DNA of 64,000 nucleotides from Nereida ignava (GCF_001049735.1 NZ_CVPC01000016.1:23832-87831); one strand, 5' to 3'. Positions 1 through 9,801 are shown, counted from the stretch's first letter. The notes: generated from the letters alone by a model not told the origin. Made by a program: numbers and translations.

Positions 1-335
1 ACGCCTTGCGCAAGGCCTTCGAGTGCGACCTTCCGCCCTCGATCGCGTGGCGCAAGGACAAGAAAGGGTTTGCGAACCCACAGGACGACTGGCTGAAGGG
101 CAACCTGCAACCCGTTGTCCGCGACTTGATGGGGCGAAACGACGCGCGGGTCTATCAAACCGGCTTGGTGGACAAGGCCGGTTACCTCGAACGCTTCGAT
201 GCCTATTGCGCCGGGCGGGGGCATGTCTGGTTCCGTGACGTGTTTGCGCCTTTTGCCCTTGAACTGTGGATGGGCACCGCTGCCGAGATCGAACAGGACC
301 TGAAGAAGCAGATGCAATGTCACGTTACGGCCTGA
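1..335 (+). CDS. Asparagine synthase (glutamine-hydrolysing), C-terminal fragment
   Basis: Partial gene running in from the left edge; the last 110 or so codons are present. The stretch with IAWRKDKKGF and a nearby DDWLK matches the conserved C-terminal part of the AsnB synthetase domain, which makes the amide from Asp (or a sugar-linked acid) using ATP. AsnB paralogues of this kind are common in exopolysaccharide clusters, where they may amidate uronic acids, and the next genes are glycan genes. Its stop overlaps the start of the heparinase-like gene, so the two are probably co-translated. The N-terminal glutaminase domain cannot be checked because it lies outside the window. Confidence 0.8.
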   Translation, partial: ALRKAFECDLPPSIAWRKDKKGFANPQDDWLKGNLQPVVRDLMGRNDARVYQTGLVDKAGYLERFDAYCAGRGHVWFRDVFAPFALELWMGTAAEIEQDLKKQMQCHVTA

Positions 336-2107
336 TCGCCAGAACCGCACCGAAACTCGGCTTGCGCAACGTCGCACGAGTGGCACTTTACCGTGCAAGG
401 CTTAAGTCGGGGTGGCGGCCGAGGCCGCCCGACACACCTTGCCCCGAGGGTGCGGTCTACGGCCTCGGTGACAGTGACCGACAGGGCGGTTCAGTCACAC
501 TGAAGCTCTTTGGCTGGTATCCAGTCGAATTGGGGGCAGCACCAGATTGGCACGCCGATCCCTTTGGTGCGGGCACCCGGCAGGATCCCGATGTCGACTG
601 GGTCGCCGCGCTGCAACGGATCGGCGACGGGGACGTCAAGAGGTATTGGGAGCTGTCGCGCTTCTACTGGTTGCCCCAATTTGCGCTGGCAGCGCGTAAT
701 GGGGACGCGGATGCCGCAACTCGAATGGAAAACTGGCTGCGAGACTGGGTTGACGCAAACCCGCCCTATCGTAGTATCAACTGGGCCTGCGGACAGGAGG
801 CCTCCATTCGCCTGATGAACCTCGCACTGGCGGCGTTGATCCTGGACACCTGGTGCGATCCATCGCCGACAATGCGGTGGCTCGTTGAAGTCCATGCACG
901 GCGGATCCGGCCGACATTGTCATATGCCCTTGGACAGGACAACAACCACGGCACCGCTGAAGCCTGCGGGATCTACGTCGCAGGTAGCTGGGGGAAACGC
1001 TGGTCGATGCCGAACGCCGACCGGTGTGCACGGACCGGGTTGCGATGGCTGAATGATCGTGCGCTGCGGATGATTCAGGCTGACGGCAGCCCGTGTCAGT
1101 ATTCGACGACCTATCACCGAGCCAATCTCGAGGGGTTCTGCCTGGCCGGCCTGTGGGCGGAAAAGACCGGTGCACCGCGACTGGGAACCGAGGCGCGGTC
1201 ACGTATCTTGGACGGGGCGCGCTGGTTGCAGGCTATCGTCGACCCGGCAACCGGGGATGCACCAAACTTGGGTCCGAACGACGGCTCGCACCTGTTTACC
1301 GTGTCGCAAGCAGACTACCGCGATTTTCGCCCGACTGTGGCGCTGGCGGCGGTACTGTTTGACAACGAGCGACCATGGCCGGATTACGATGATCCCAGAG
1401 TGTCCGCGCTCGGCTTGAAACAAGGCGATCATTTCTGGCCCTCACCTACGTCGCGCAGTTCCGATGTCGGCGGCTATCATGTGTTGCGCGTCGGACAGGC
1501 CATGGCGGTTTTGCGCTATCCCCGGTTCCGCTATCGACCTAGCCAAGCGGACGCCCTGCATGTCGACCTGTGGCACGCGGGGCGCAACCTTCTGCGCGAC
1601 GGCGGAACCTTCAGCTACAATGCCGAGGGAGCCGAATGGTTCGCAGGCACGGCAGCACATAATACCATCGAGTTCGACGGGCGCGACCAGATGCCCCGAC
1701 TTGGGCGTTTCCTTTTTGGAGACTGGCTCAAGGCCGAAGCTGTTGAGCCTGTTTTGGATAATGGTGTTAAGGCAAGTGCAGCGGCGGCATACACAGATGC
1801 CCGTGGTGCCCAGCATCATCGGGCGATAACCCTGAGCGCTGGATCCTTGGTTTGTTGGGATGCGATAACCGGCAATTTTGAAGAGGCATGCTTGCGTTGG
1901 CGTTTGGTACCTGGCGAATGGTACTTTGAAGGTGACATTGTCCGTAATGGAAACTACTCGGTTGCGATTGAATTCGATGGCATGCCGATCTCCCCGACAC
2001 TCGGCACCACGATGGAATCACGCTACTATCTGCGGAAAACAGAGATTCCGGAAATCTCGGTCAAGGTGAGTCGGCCGGGAATACTCATCACGAAAGTCGG
2101 CTTCTGA
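317..2107 (+). CDS. Heparinase II/III family polysaccharide lyase-like protein
   Basis: Start ATG at 317 is chosen because it gives MSRYGLIART and overlaps the upstream asn synthase stop; a further in-frame upstream ATG at 266 lies deep inside that gene. The 596-residue product has the two-part build of the family: a helical toroid domain (about 60-360, with NNHGTAEA and YSTTYHR containing likely catalytic His/Tyr) and a C-terminal beta-sandwich (about 390-596, with DALHVDLWHAGR). No clear signal peptide is seen. Family members cleave uronic-acid polymers by beta-elimination. In Rhodobacterales EPS clusters they lie next to AsnB and glycosyltransferases, so a role in trimming or modifying the exported polymer is inferred. 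Confidence 0.8.
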   Translation: MSRYGLIARTAPKLGLRNVARVALYRARLKSGWRPRPPDTPCPEGAVYGLGDSDRQGGSVTLKLFGWYPVELGAAPDWHADPFGAGTRQDPDVDWVAALQRIGDGDVKRYWELSRFYWLPQFALAARNGDADAATRMENWLRDWVDANPPYRSINWACGQEASIRLMNLALAALILDTWCDPSPTMRWLVEVHARRIRPTLSYALGQDNNHGTAEACGIYVAGSWGKRWSMPNADRCARTGLRWLNDRALRMIQADGSPCQYSTTYHRANLEGFCLAGLWAEKTGAPRLGTEARSRILDGARWLQAIVDPATGDAPNLGPNDGSHLFTVSQADYRDFRPTVALAAVLFDNERPWPDYDDPRVSALGLKQGDHFWPSPTSRSSDVGGYHVLRVGQAMAVLRYPRFRYRPSQADALHVDLWHAGRNLLRDGGTFSYNAEGAEWFAGTAAHNTIEFDGRDQMPRLGRFLFGDWLKAEAVEPVLDNGVKASAAAAYTDARGAQHHRAITLSAGSLVCWDAITGNFEEACLRWRLVPGEWYFEGDIVRNGNYSVAIEFDGMPISPTLGTTMESRYYLRKTEIPEISVKVSRPGILITKVGF

Positions 2108-2109
2108 TC

Positions 2110-3327
2110 ATGCATGTTCTTTATTTCCATCAGCATTTCTCAACCCCGCAGGGATCAGCCGGCACCCGATCATATGAGATGGCCCAGGCACTCATCCGAG
2201 CCGGGCACAGCGTCACGATGGTCTGTGGCAGCTACGCGCAGGGCAATACCGGGCTGAGCATGCCGTTTAAAAAAGGTAGGCGGCGCGGCGCGGTCGATGG
2301 GATCGACGTGATCGAGTTCGCTCTCAACTATGGCAATCACATGGGGTTTGTTCAGCGACTTGGCGTATTCTTGAAATTCGCGGTTGGTTCGATCGGTGTG
2401 GCGCTTCGGGAGCCTGCTGACGTAGTGTTCGCGACGACAACCCCGCTTACCGCTGGCATTCCGGGCATTTTCGCACGCTGGCTAACGCAAAAACCCTTTG
2501 TGTTCGAGGTTCGGGATCTTTGGCCGGAATTACCCAAAGCGATGGGCGTGATCACCAACCCGGTTATGCTGTGGCTTATGTCCCTGCTGGAATGGGCATC
2601 TTATCGTTCGGCAGACCGGTTGGTGGGCCTTTCGCCTGGCATCGTCGAGGGCATCGCAGCCCGCGGGGTCGACAAATCGCGGATCGCCATGGTGCCAAAT
2701 GGTTGCGATATGGATCTCTTCTCAACGCCCGAAGCGGCTTGGCGGCCAGACGGCGTTCAGGATGATCAGTTGCTTGCGATTTTCACGGGAACCCATGGGA
2801 ACGCCAATGGTCTGGAAAGTGTTCTCAATGCTGCAGCGGTTTTGAAAGACCGCGGGCGCGACGACGTAAGGATCGCCTTGGTCGGGCAAGGGCGCGAGAA
2901 GCCAAAACTCGTAGCCGATGCTAAAGAACGTGGCCTCGACAATGTTCTTTTCGTCGATCCGGTTCCCAAGACCAAGCTCACTGGATTGATGGCGGGTGCT
3001 GATTTAGGCCTGCAAGTTCTTAGGAATGTTCCTGCATTTTACTTCGGCACGTCTCCGAACAAGTTCTTCGACTACATCTCTGCAGGGTTGCCAGTCTTAA
3101 ACAACTATCCGGGCTGGCTTGCGGGTTTGATCGGTGAAAACGATTGTGGTTTCGCTGTGCCGCCCGATGATCCATCGGCCTTCGCAGATGCACTGATCGA
3201 GGCTGCAGAGCATCGGGACGCGCTGCGACTGAAAGGGGTTAACGCACGAGAGCTTGCCCAAACTCGTTTTGCACGCTCGGAGCTTTCTGACGACTGGGTT
3301 CAGTGGGTGACAGGGGTCGCGCGCTAA
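2110..3327 (+). CDS. Glycosyltransferase family 4 (WbuB-like)
   Basis: 405 residues, GT-B fold. The N-terminus MHVLYFHQHFSTPQG followed by SAGTRSYEMA is typical of WbuB/WcaI-type GT4 enzymes; the middle VVFATTTPLTAG and VFEVRDLWPE motifs and the C-terminal donor-site region around YFGTSPNKFFDYISAGLPV fit the same group. Such enzymes add a sugar (often an N-acetyl-amino sugar) to an undecaprenyl-PP-linked acceptor at the cytoplasmic face. It begins two bases after the lyase gene and precedes the priming transferase by 41 bases, so it is in the same operon. Exact donor and acceptor cannot be read from the sequence. Confidence 0.85.
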   Translation: MHVLYFHQHFSTPQGSAGTRSYEMAQALIRAGHSVTMVCGSYAQGNTGLSMPFKKGRRRGAVDGIDVIEFALNYGNHMGFVQRLGVFLKFAVGSIGVALREPADVVFATTTPLTAGIPGIFARWLTQKPFVFEVRDLWPELPKAMGVITNPVMLWLMSLLEWASYRSADRLVGLSPGIVEGIAARGVDKSRIAMVPNGCDMDLFSTPEAAWRPDGVQDDQLLAIFTGTHGNANGLESVLNAAAVLKDRGRDDVRIALVGQGREKPKLVADAKERGLDNVLFVDPVPKTKLTGLMAGADLGLQVLRNVPAFYFGTSPNKFFDYISAGLPVLNNYPGWLAGLIGENDCGFAVPPDDPSAFADALIEAAEHRDALRLKGVNARELAQTRFARSELSDDWVQWVTGVAR

Positions 3328-3368
3328 GCTTTAAGCCAAATAGCTGACAATTTTGAACGATACGGTAA

Positions 3369-3962
3369 ATGAAGCGGATCATTGATATTCTCGGAGCCAG
3401 CGTGGGGTTGCTCCTCTTTTCGCCGGTTCTGGCGATTGTGGCCTATAAAATCCGCCGCGAGATGGGAGCGCCAGTGCTCTTCACCCAAACTCGCCCCGGG
3501 CGCGATGGCAAGCCGTTTGAGATGATCAAATTCCGCACCATGCGAGATGCGATTGACGCAGATGGCCGCCAGCTTCCTGATGCGGAGCGGCTCACCAAAT
3601 TGGGCCGGTTCCTGCGGTCCAGCTCAATCGACGAACTGCCGGAACTTTGGAACGTGCTGAAGGGCGACATGAGCCTCGTCGGCCCGCGACCGCTCTTGAT
3701 AGAATACTTGCCGCTCTACTCCGCAGAACAGGCACGCCGCCACGAGGTGCGCCCCGGCGTGACAGGCTGGGCGCAGGTGAACGGGCGAAATGCGATATCA
3801 TGGGATGAGAAGTTCGCGCTCGACCTCTGGTATGTCGACAACCGAAGCCTCTGGCTGGATCTGAAGATCATTTGGCAGACGATCCGCAAGGTGATCAAAC
3901 GCGATGGTATTTCAGCGGCGGGAGAAGCTACCATGTCAAAGTTTACGGGGAACGGATCGTGA
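3369..3962 (+). CDS. Initiating phosphoglycosyl transferase, PglC/WcaJ-type sugar transferase
   Basis: 197 residues, the usual size of the small monotopic PglC-like class. One N-terminal re-entrant membrane helix (about 5-27, KRIIDILGASVGLLLFSPVL), the FTQTRPGRDGKPFEMIKFRTM block, the catalytic DELPELWNVLKGDMS(L)VGPRPLL region with the Asp-Glu dyad, and the RHEVRPGVTGWAQVNGRN block are all visible. It would transfer a sugar-1-phosphate from a UDP-sugar to undecaprenyl phosphate and so start the repeat unit. The next three sugar genes (acetyltransferase, aminotransferase, dehydratase) suggest that the sugar is a bacillosamine-like diacetamido sugar; this is inference. Confidence 0.9.
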   Translation: MKRIIDILGASVGLLLFSPVLAIVAYKIRREMGAPVLFTQTRPGRDGKPFEMIKFRTMRDAIDADGRQLPDAERLTKLGRFLRSSSIDELPELWNVLKGDMSLVGPRPLLIEYLPLYSAEQARRHEVRPGVTGWAQVNGRNAISWDEKFALDLWYVDNRSLWLDLKIIWQTIRKVIKRDGISAAGEATMSKFTGNGS

Positions 3963-4585
3963 GCCGGTTGATCGGCGTATATGGCGCTGCCGGATGCGGG
4001 CGCGGAGTCATGCCCTTGCTTCGCTCACAATACCGCGCGCCCGAACTTGTTTTCATCGACGATGGCCAAGCCCCAGGCTACGTAAACGGCCACGATATTT
4101 TGACCTGGACCGATTTTCTCGAACGCCAAACCGACCAAAAGGCAGTCAGCATCGCCATAGCCGCCTCACATATCCGCCAGACCCTCGCGGAAAAATGCGC
4201 CGCTGCAAATATCCCACTGATCGAGGTACGCGCCGCTTCTGTCGTGCAGATGGATGAAGTCGTGATCGAAGAAGGTGCATGCCTGTCCCCTTTCGTGACC
4301 CTGAGCTCGAACATCCGCATTGGCCGCTGCTTCCACGCTAACCTTTATTCCTATGTCGAGCATGATTGCATCATCGGTGACTTCGTGACCTTCGCACCGG
4401 GCGCCAAGGTGAACGGGAATGTCACCATCGGCGATCACGCTTATATCGGCTCGGGCGCCATTATCCGCCAGGGTCTCACCATTGGCGCTGGCGTCATTGT
4501 CGGCATGGGTGCGGTCGTCACCCGCGATGTGCCACCGGGCGTCACCGTCGTCGGCAATCCGGCCAAACCACTTATCAAGGACTGA
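3959..4585 (+). CDS. Sugar O/N-acetyltransferase, PglD/NeuD family (left-handed beta-helix)
   Basis: The start is taken as GTG 3959, which overlaps the upstream stop as GTGA and gives VSRLIGVYGAAGCGRG, the Rossmann-like nucleotide-sugar subdomain found at the N-terminus of NeuD/PglD enzymes. From about residue 95 a hexapeptide-repeat beta-helix follows (VTIGDHAYIGSGAIIRQG, LTIGAGVIVGMGAVVT), ending in VVGNPAKPL. The catalytic His of the family is probably in YSYVEHDCIIGD. The 208-residue length fits PglD, which uses acetyl-CoA to acetylate the 4-amino group of UDP-4-amino sugars. The position between PglC-like and PglE-like genes supports this. Confidence 0.88.
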   Translation: MSRLIGVYGAAGCGRGVMPLLRSQYRAPELVFIDDGQAPGYVNGHDILTWTDFLERQTDQKAVSIAIAASHIRQTLAEKCAAANIPLIEVRAASVVQMDEVVIEEGACLSPFVTLSSNIRIGRCFHANLYSYVEHDCIIGDFVTFAPGAKVNGNVTIGDHAYIGSGAIIRQGLTIGAGVIVGMGAVVTRDVPPGVTVVGNPAKPLIKD

Positions 4586-4588
4586 TCC

Positions 4589-5722
4589 ATGCGTATCTAC
4601 CTCTCCCGCCCCCACATGTCCGGCAATGAGGAGCGACGCGTGGCCGAAGCTTTTGCGTCGAACTTCATCGCCCCGCTGGGACCCCAACTGGACGCCTTTG
4701 AGGCGTCCGTGCGCGACTACCTCGGGGCGGATGTGCATTGCGTCGGCCTGTCCTCGGGTTCGGCGGCGCTGCACCTCGCGCTGCGCATCGCGGGGGTGGG
4801 CCCGGGCGACGAGGTCTGGATCTCTTCCATGACCTTCGCGGGCGGCATCTTCCCGGTAAACTACCTCGGCGCAAGTCCGCGTTTTTTTGATCTCTCACCT
4901 GAAAGCTGGACGGTCGACACAGCGCTGCTGGCCAAAGAGCTCGCAAAGGCCGCTACCGAAAACCGCCTGCCCAAGGCCATCGTACCGACCGATCTTTACG
5001 GCCAGTCCGCCGATCTCGACACGCTGGAGAGCCTCGCGGCGCAATACGGCGTACGCCTCATCGTTGACAGTGCCGAAAGCCTGGGCGCGACCTACAAGAA
5101 TGGCCGCAAGGCCGGCACCGGCGGAGATGCCGCGATCCTGTCGTTCAACGGCAACAAGATTATCACCACCTCTGGCGGCGGCATGCTGGTCACCCGTCAC
5201 AAAGCTTGGGCCGATGAGGCCCGTTTCCTCGCCACCCAGGCGCGCGACCCCGCCCCGCATTACGAGCATTCCACCTTTGGCTACAACTACCGCCTGTCAA
5301 ACATCTGCGCGGCAATTGGGCTGGGGCAAATGGAGGTGCTGGACGCCCGCGTGGCTCGCCGCCGCGAGATCTTCGCGCGCTACAAAGCCGCGCTAGCCCG
5401 CCCCGGCATCGCCTTCATGCCTGAGCCCGAAGGCCTGCACTCGACCCGCTGGCTGACAGCCCTGACCATCGACCCTAGTGAAACCGGCATCACGCGTGAA
5501 GACATCCGCCTGATGCTGCTGGAGCACCAAATCGAATCCCGCCCGCTGTGGAAACCGATGCACATGCAGCCGCTCTATGCTGGCGCGCCCTATCACGGAA
5601 ATGGGTTCGACGAGCGCCTCTTCGCCAACGGTCTCTGTCTACCTTCGGGCAGTGACATGACTGATGAGCAGCAGGATGAGGTGATTGAGCGGGTCTCAGC
5701 GCTCCTTGATAAAGGTCGTTGA
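4589..5722 (+). CDS. DegT/DnrJ/EryC1/StrS aminotransferase (PglE-like)
   Basis: 377 residues, full length for the sugar aminotransferase family. The N-terminal LSRPHMSGNEERRVAEAFAS, the SSGSAALHLALR cofactor loop, DSAESLGATYK and the PLP lysine in SFNGNKIITTSGGG are all present. The family uses PLP and glutamate to aminate a 4-keto nucleotide sugar. Between the acetyltransferase and the membrane dehydratase it supplies the middle step: 4-keto-6-deoxy-HexNAc to the 4-amino sugar. It starts three bases after the acetyltransferase stop. Confidence 0.9.
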   Translation: MRIYLSRPHMSGNEERRVAEAFASNFIAPLGPQLDAFEASVRDYLGADVHCVGLSSGSAALHLALRIAGVGPGDEVWISSMTFAGGIFPVNYLGASPRFFDLSPESWTVDTALLAKELAKAATENRLPKAIVPTDLYGQSADLDTLESLAAQYGVRLIVDSAESLGATYKNGRKAGTGGDAAILSFNGNKIITTSGGGMLVTRHKAWADEARFLATQARDPAPHYEHSTFGYNYRLSNICAAIGLGQMEVLDARVARRREIFARYKAALARPGIAFMPEPEGLHSTRWLTALTIDPSETGITREDIRLMLLEHQIESRPLWKPMHMQPLYAGAPYHGNGFDERLFANGLCLPSGSDMTDEQQDEVIERVSALLDKGR

Positions 5723-6098
5723 ACTATCCCGGTCAGCCTGATGCGAATAGGTCAGATCGGCTTAAGCAGGCAATAGCCTCAGATAGCTCGGATCCTTGGC
5801 CTCTTTGGCGAGAATGATCGTGTGCATACCAGCTGCTGTGGCTTTTTAAGGCAGACTTGCCGGACCCTTCAATAGCTCTGAGCCACCAGCCCGTTCGACG
5901 TCACCGACCGAAACCAAACGGTAATCAGAGCCGTGCCGGGCAATTAGAACACTGTGCTTATCGTCTAGATCACGCCGGTAGCGCTACTACTGATGATCTT
6001 CTTCGGCGCAGTCGCCGTAGCGTGTTGTAGGCAAGCCTCTGTTCCATTAGCGTTTTCTCGCGGGTCGGCCGCGCTTTGAGTTTAGGATGTAACCTTTA
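5723..6098. other. Gap between aminotransferase and dehydratase genes
   Basis: The longest gap of the glycan cluster (376 bases). It has no intact gene. Most of it (about 5762-6022) reads as a decayed frame on the minus strand, described separately. No convincing promoter for the next gene was found, although its separate start suggests one. Confidence 0.5.
5762..6022 (-). pseudogene. Decayed reading frame of unknown family
   Basis: Read on the minus strand, one frame gives protein-like sequence: RDLDDKHSVLIARHGSDYR, then VSVGDVERAGGSELLKGPAS, and after one in-frame stop KATAAGMHTIILAKEAKDPS and YLRLLPA before a final stop at 5762. Two further stops lie upstream, and a different frame there reads MEQRLAYNTLRRLRRR, as expected after a frameshift. 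Good amino-acid composition across isolated stops suggests a dead gene and not random intergenic DNA. I do not recognise the family. The reading could be chance in GC-rich sequence, so confidence is low. Confidence 0.35.
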
Positions 6099-8063
6099 AT
6101 GCGTAATTACATCGAACATTTTTCAATACTGAGCCGGCGCAATAAAATTGCGCTGCAAATTGTTCTCGACTCCATGCTGCTGGCCATTTCATTTCTTGGC
6201 GCCATGCTGTTACGGCTCGAGAGTCTAGATTTTGCAGGGCAGCCAGGTATCTGGGGCGCGTTGCTGTCCTCCATCATGGCCACCCTGCTGGCCTTTTGGG
6301 GATTGGGCCTTTATCGGGTTGTAGTGCGTTTCATCACCGGAAGGGTCCTAATAATCATTGGCAAGGGGGCTGTGGTGGCAGCAATTTCCCTTTTTGCCGC
6401 AGGACTTGTTTTTGACGCCAGCATTCCTCGATCTGTTCCGATCATTTTTGCTGTTTTTGCCTTTCTTTCCGTTGGTGGGCTGCGTTTCGCAGCACGGACG
6501 TATTTCCGGAACCCAAATCATTTGAACAAACGACCCGTGATCATCTACGGCGCTGGGGAAGCCGGACTTCAACTGCTGAACGCACTATTCCACGGCCAAG
6601 AATTTGCTCCGGTCGCTCTGGTCGATGATGACCCCTCCTTGCAGAACTTGGGCATCGGAGGATTGCGCGTTTATTCACCCGATAGAATACCGCGCCTGGT
6701 CCATGAGACGGGTGCCCGGGTGATCTTGCTGGCCATACCCAGCCTGGGTCGTGTCCGCCGCCGCGAGATTGTGAGCGCGCTGGAAGACCTGCAGCTGGAG
6801 ATCAAGACGATCCCAGGCATGTCCGACATTATCAGCGGAAAGGCCAAGATTTCAGAACTGCGGACAGTTTCAGCTGAAGACTTGCTTGGGCGCGATCCTG
6901 TCGCCCCGGACACCGAACTGCTTGGCAGGAACATCACCGGGCGTGTGGTTATGGTCTCTGGCGCTGGAGGATCGATCGGCAGTGAGCTCTGCAGGCAGAT
7001 TCTGACCCAGAATCCGTCCGTCTTGGTCCTTTACGACGTGTCCGAGTTTGCGCTTTACGCGATCGAAGCTGAACTAAGCGCAACAGCCGTGCGCTTGCTG
7101 CATCAGACTAAGGTCGTGCCCATCCTAGGGTCTGTGCAGCATAGCCGGCGGCTAGAGGCCGCTATCAAGGGCTTTAAGGTTCAGACGATCTACCATGCGG
7201 CAGCCTATAAGCATGTGCCGCTGGTAGAGGAAAACGTAGTTGAGGGCATCCGAAACAACGTGTTTGGCACACTCGCAATCACGCTCGCCGCCCAGAAACT
7301 TGGCGTCGAAAACTTCATTCTGATTTCCACTGACAAAGCGGTGCGGCCGACAAACGTCATGGGCGCGACCAAGCGCATCGCAGAGTTGATCTGCCAGGCC
7401 CATGCGCAGGAGGCATCTTCCACAGTCTTCTCGATGGTCCGGTTCGGGAATGTTCTTGGCTCGTCCGGGTCGGTCATCCCGCGGTTTCGGGCCCAGATCG
7501 AGGCTGGGGGACCTGTCACAGTCACGCACAAGGACATCAATCGCTACTTCATGACGATCCCCGAAGCGGCCCAGCTGGTGATCCAGGCAGGTGCCTTGGG
7601 TCAGGGTGGGGATGTTTTCGTGCTCGACATGGGAGACCCTGTAAAGATCATGGACCTCGCCTTCAGCATGGTTAAGCTGCATGGTCTGATCCCTTACATG
7701 GTCGACCACCCGGATCAGGTATTGCCGGAAAAGGGTGACATCCCGGTCTGTGTCACTGGTCTGCGCAAGGGCGAGAAGCTTTTCGAGGAGCTTCTGATCG
7801 GCAACAACCCAGCTCCAACCAAGCACCCACGGATCATGACAGCATCCGAAGTCTCACTGCCACGCGACGCGTTGATGGCAGTTCTGGATCGGCTTCTACA
7901 GGCCTGTGAGGCGTTCGACTTGCCAGCAATCGTAATCATTTTACACGAATTACCGCTCGAGTACGCGCCGTCGAGCACAGAGATCTCAGACCTGCTTTGG
8001 AGGGCTGATCACGACACCGACGAGCAGCAGAGCATGGCGATCGAGGCAGGCATTCGCACATGA
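6099..8063 (+). CDS. Membrane-bound UDP-HexNAc 4,6-dehydratase, PglF/WbpM/CapD type
   Basis: 654 residues, the full size of the PglF/WbpM class. About four membrane helices (residues 15-130), then a first Rossmann domain (VIIYGAGEAGLQLL), then the catalytic SDR domain from about 275 with VVMVSGAGGSIGSELCRQIL and STDKAVRPTNVMGATKR, in which the usual YxxxK is MxxxK as is normal for this class. It converts a UDP-GlcNAc-type sugar to the 4-keto-6-deoxy form, the first step of bacillosamine synthesis, and so feeds the aminotransferase and acetyltransferase upstream. The next gene overlaps its stop by four bases. Confidence 0.92.
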   Translation: MRNYIEHFSILSRRNKIALQIVLDSMLLAISFLGAMLLRLESLDFAGQPGIWGALLSSIMATLLAFWGLGLYRVVVRFITGRVLIIIGKGAVVAAISLFAAGLVFDASIPRSVPIIFAVFAFLSVGGLRFAARTYFRNPNHLNKRPVIIYGAGEAGLQLLNALFHGQEFAPVALVDDDPSLQNLGIGGLRVYSPDRIPRLVHETGARVILLAIPSLGRVRRREIVSALEDLQLEIKTIPGMSDIISGKAKISELRTVSAEDLLGRDPVAPDTELLGRNITGRVVMVSGAGGSIGSELCRQILTQNPSVLVLYDVSEFALYAIEAELSATAVRLLHQTKVVPILGSVQHSRRLEAAIKGFKVQTIYHAAAYKHVPLVEENVVEGIRNNVFGTLAITLAAQKLGVENFILISTDKAVRPTNVMGATKRIAELICQAHAQEASSTVFSMVRFGNVLGSSGSVIPRFRAQIEAGGPVTVTHKDINRYFMTIPEAAQLVIQAGALGQGGDVFVLDMGDPVKIMDLAFSMVKLHGLIPYMVDHPDQVLPEKGDIPVCVTGLRKGEKLFEELLIGNNPAPTKHPRIMTASEVSLPRDALMAVLDRLLQACEAFDLPAIVIILHELPLEYAPSSTEISDLLWRADHDTDEQQSMAIEAGIRT

Positions 8064-8548
8064 CATTTGCCGCCGAGAAGAAACCTAGACTCGCGCGCGT
8101 GTTGTTCAGCCGCACCCTTCACACATATTTTCTAATGCGCCGCGGACTGACGATTGGGGTTCGCGCGATTGTGCGGTCAGATGATGGTAAGTTCCTGCTC
8201 GTCCGCCACACCTACACTCCCGGATGGCATTTTCCTGGGGGCGGAGTCGAAAAGGGCGAAACGACAGAACAGGCTTTAATCAACGAATTGCGACAGGAGA
8301 CCGGCCTGCAACTTGCTCATAAACCTGTTTTACACGGCGTGTTTTTTAATAATGGCGTGAGCAAAAGGGATCACGTTCTGGCATACCTTTGTGATGCCAA
8401 AGGGGCTGTCGATGCCAAGCCAAAGAGCATAGAAATCGCCGAAATCGGATATTTCGATTTCGAAAACCTACCGCCGGATACTGATCCTGGAACAGTTCGC
8501 CGCATTCGTGAAATTGTATGCGGAGATGCTCAAACTGAAGGCTGGTAA
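8060..8548 (+). CDS. Nudix hydrolase
   Basis: 162 residues. The Nudix helix reads [20 protein letters not shown] then ETGL; compared with the GX5EX7REUXEEXGU consensus the Arg is Asn and the first Glu of the EE pair is Gln, so the metal site keeps some but not all usual residues. The overlap ATGA with the dehydratase gene shows co-translation with the glycan operon, which suggests hydrolysis of a nucleotide-sugar or a housecleaning role. It is the last gene before the phage block on the opposite strand; only 29 bases separate the two. Confidence 0.85.
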   Translation: MTFAAEKKPRLARVLFSRTLHTYFLMRRGLTIGVRAIVRSDDGKFLLVRHTYTPGWHFPGGGVEKGETTEQALINELRQETGLQLAHKPVLHGVFFNNGVSKRDHVLAYLCDAKGAVDAKPKSIEIAEIGYFDFENLPPDTDPGTVRRIREIVCGDAQTEGW

Positions 8549-8577
8549 CCAGTTCGGTCACAACACTGTTCGATCGT

Positions 8578-9801
8578 TCAATGATGGGTTTCCACTCCGA
8601 CCACAACCATCCCCGTCAAATGCCAGACGGCCGCCATCATGATCCCCATATTGAAGGCAAACTCGTTGGCGCAGCTCTGCTTGAAGAACTCCCCCTCGAG
8701 GAACATGCAGGACCCCTTGCAGAGCTGAACGACGGGGCATGACATGCATTCGGGCCGGAAGGCAAAATGCGTCGCGGTATTCAGCGCGATCCCATCGAAG
8801 TCAGCTACATGCCCAATCTTGTGCACGCCCTTCGCCCCGGTGTTCTGGCAGGTCATGACGTTGCCGCGCAGATCCACGGCGATAGTGTCTTCCCGGTCCA
8901 TGCCGCACTTTTGTCCAAGGGCCTCAATGGGCCTCTGCCGCTGGAGTGAGGCGTAGAACTCATCAATGCGCTCGCCGAGACCAAAGGCGTTCGGGTCCTC
9001 AACCAGCGCCTCGAAGATCGACCGCGTCAGGCTATTGAGTTCCGCAGGTTCAAACCGCCCCGTGCCGATTGCGGTCGCCGCATCATAAACATTCACCACG
9101 CCTTCGAGCCCGACAAACACATCCGGCCCGACATTTTCGGCGAACCAGGCCTTGAGGGCCCGAAGGTCGTGATGCTGGCGCGTCAGCACCGCATTGAACC
9201 CGGTCTTTTCGGGGCGATCGGCCAGCAGGGTTTCGATCCATCGACGCTTATCTGGATCATCAAGTGGATCGGGCCCGCGCAAATGCTGCCCCGGGCCGTC
9301 ATGGCTGATCCCGATGGCAATGTCGTATTGCGCGATGAACTCGAGCTTTTCCCGATCAAGCAAGGATCCGTTGGTGATGATTGAGAAAGCAACCCCTGGA
9401 AACAGCTCCGCCAGTGCGGGGATCAACCGTTTGATCTTGGCCCAGTACAGAAAAGGCTCGCCGCCCCAGAGCTCAATCTGTTCTGGGGCTTGCGCGATCC
9501 ATCCGTCAAGCTGGGTCAGAAACTGCGCGACATCTGCCAATTTGGAGACGGTTGCATCACCGATCTGGACAGCTTGATTGCAATAACTACAGGCGTAGTT
9601 ACACGAGAGCCCAAGTTGGATTTTCAGGATGCGGGGTGCGCGGGATTTTCCGAGGGGTTTGTCTTTGGCCACGCGCGGTACCGCCGCGAAGATTCCCGGT
9701 TCTACCAGCAGCGGCAGCCCCTCGCATTCGGATGTGTGCGGGTTGTAGCGCACGTGATGACGGCTGCCGTCACGCGCTTCCAGTTTCAGATCGAACCACA
9801 T
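8578..9801 (-). CDS. Radical SAM/SPASM peptide-modifying enzyme in the phage tail operon
   Basis: 407 residues. The radical SAM cluster motif CNYACSYC (Cys 67, 71, 74) starts the TIM barrel, followed by [11 protein letters not shown]. The C-terminus carries a textbook seven-Cys SPASM domain: C-X13-G-X4-C, then CMSC-X5-C-X3-C, then a last Cys, enough for two auxiliary 4Fe-4S clusters. SPASM proteins usually install crosslinks or other radical changes in ribosomal peptides. Start ATG overlaps the preceding stop as TGATG, so it is translated together with the oxygenase-like gene and the Cys-rich protein upstream. It is the last gene of the phage late operon. That the Cys-rich protein is its substrate is inference from position and composition. 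Confidence 0.9.
   Translation of the reverse strand: MWFDLKLEARDGSRHHVRYNPHTSECEGLPLLVEPGIFAAVPRVAKDKPLGKSRAPRILKIQLGLSCNYACSYCNQAVQIGDATVSKLADVAQFLTQLDGWIAQAPEQIELWGGEPFLYWAKIKRLIPALAELFPGVAFSIITNGSLLDREKLEFIAQYDIAIGISHDGPGQHLRGPDPLDDPDKRRWIETLLADRPEKTGFNAVLTRQHHDLRALKAWFAENVGPDVFVGLEGVVNVYDAATAIGTGRFEPAELNSLTRSIFEALVEDPNAFGLGERIDEFYASLQRQRPIEALGQKCGMDREDTIAVDLRGNVMTCQNTGAKGVHKIGHVADFDGIALNTATHFAFRPECMSCPVVQLCKGSCMFLEGEFFKQSCANEFAFNMGIMMAAVWHLTGMVVVGVETHH

Noticed and set aside
8549..8577. Left attachment site of the prophage
   Set aside because: I compared this short gap by eye with the region after the integrase (44596-44630) and with 50180-50227 and saw no direct repeat; border left open.
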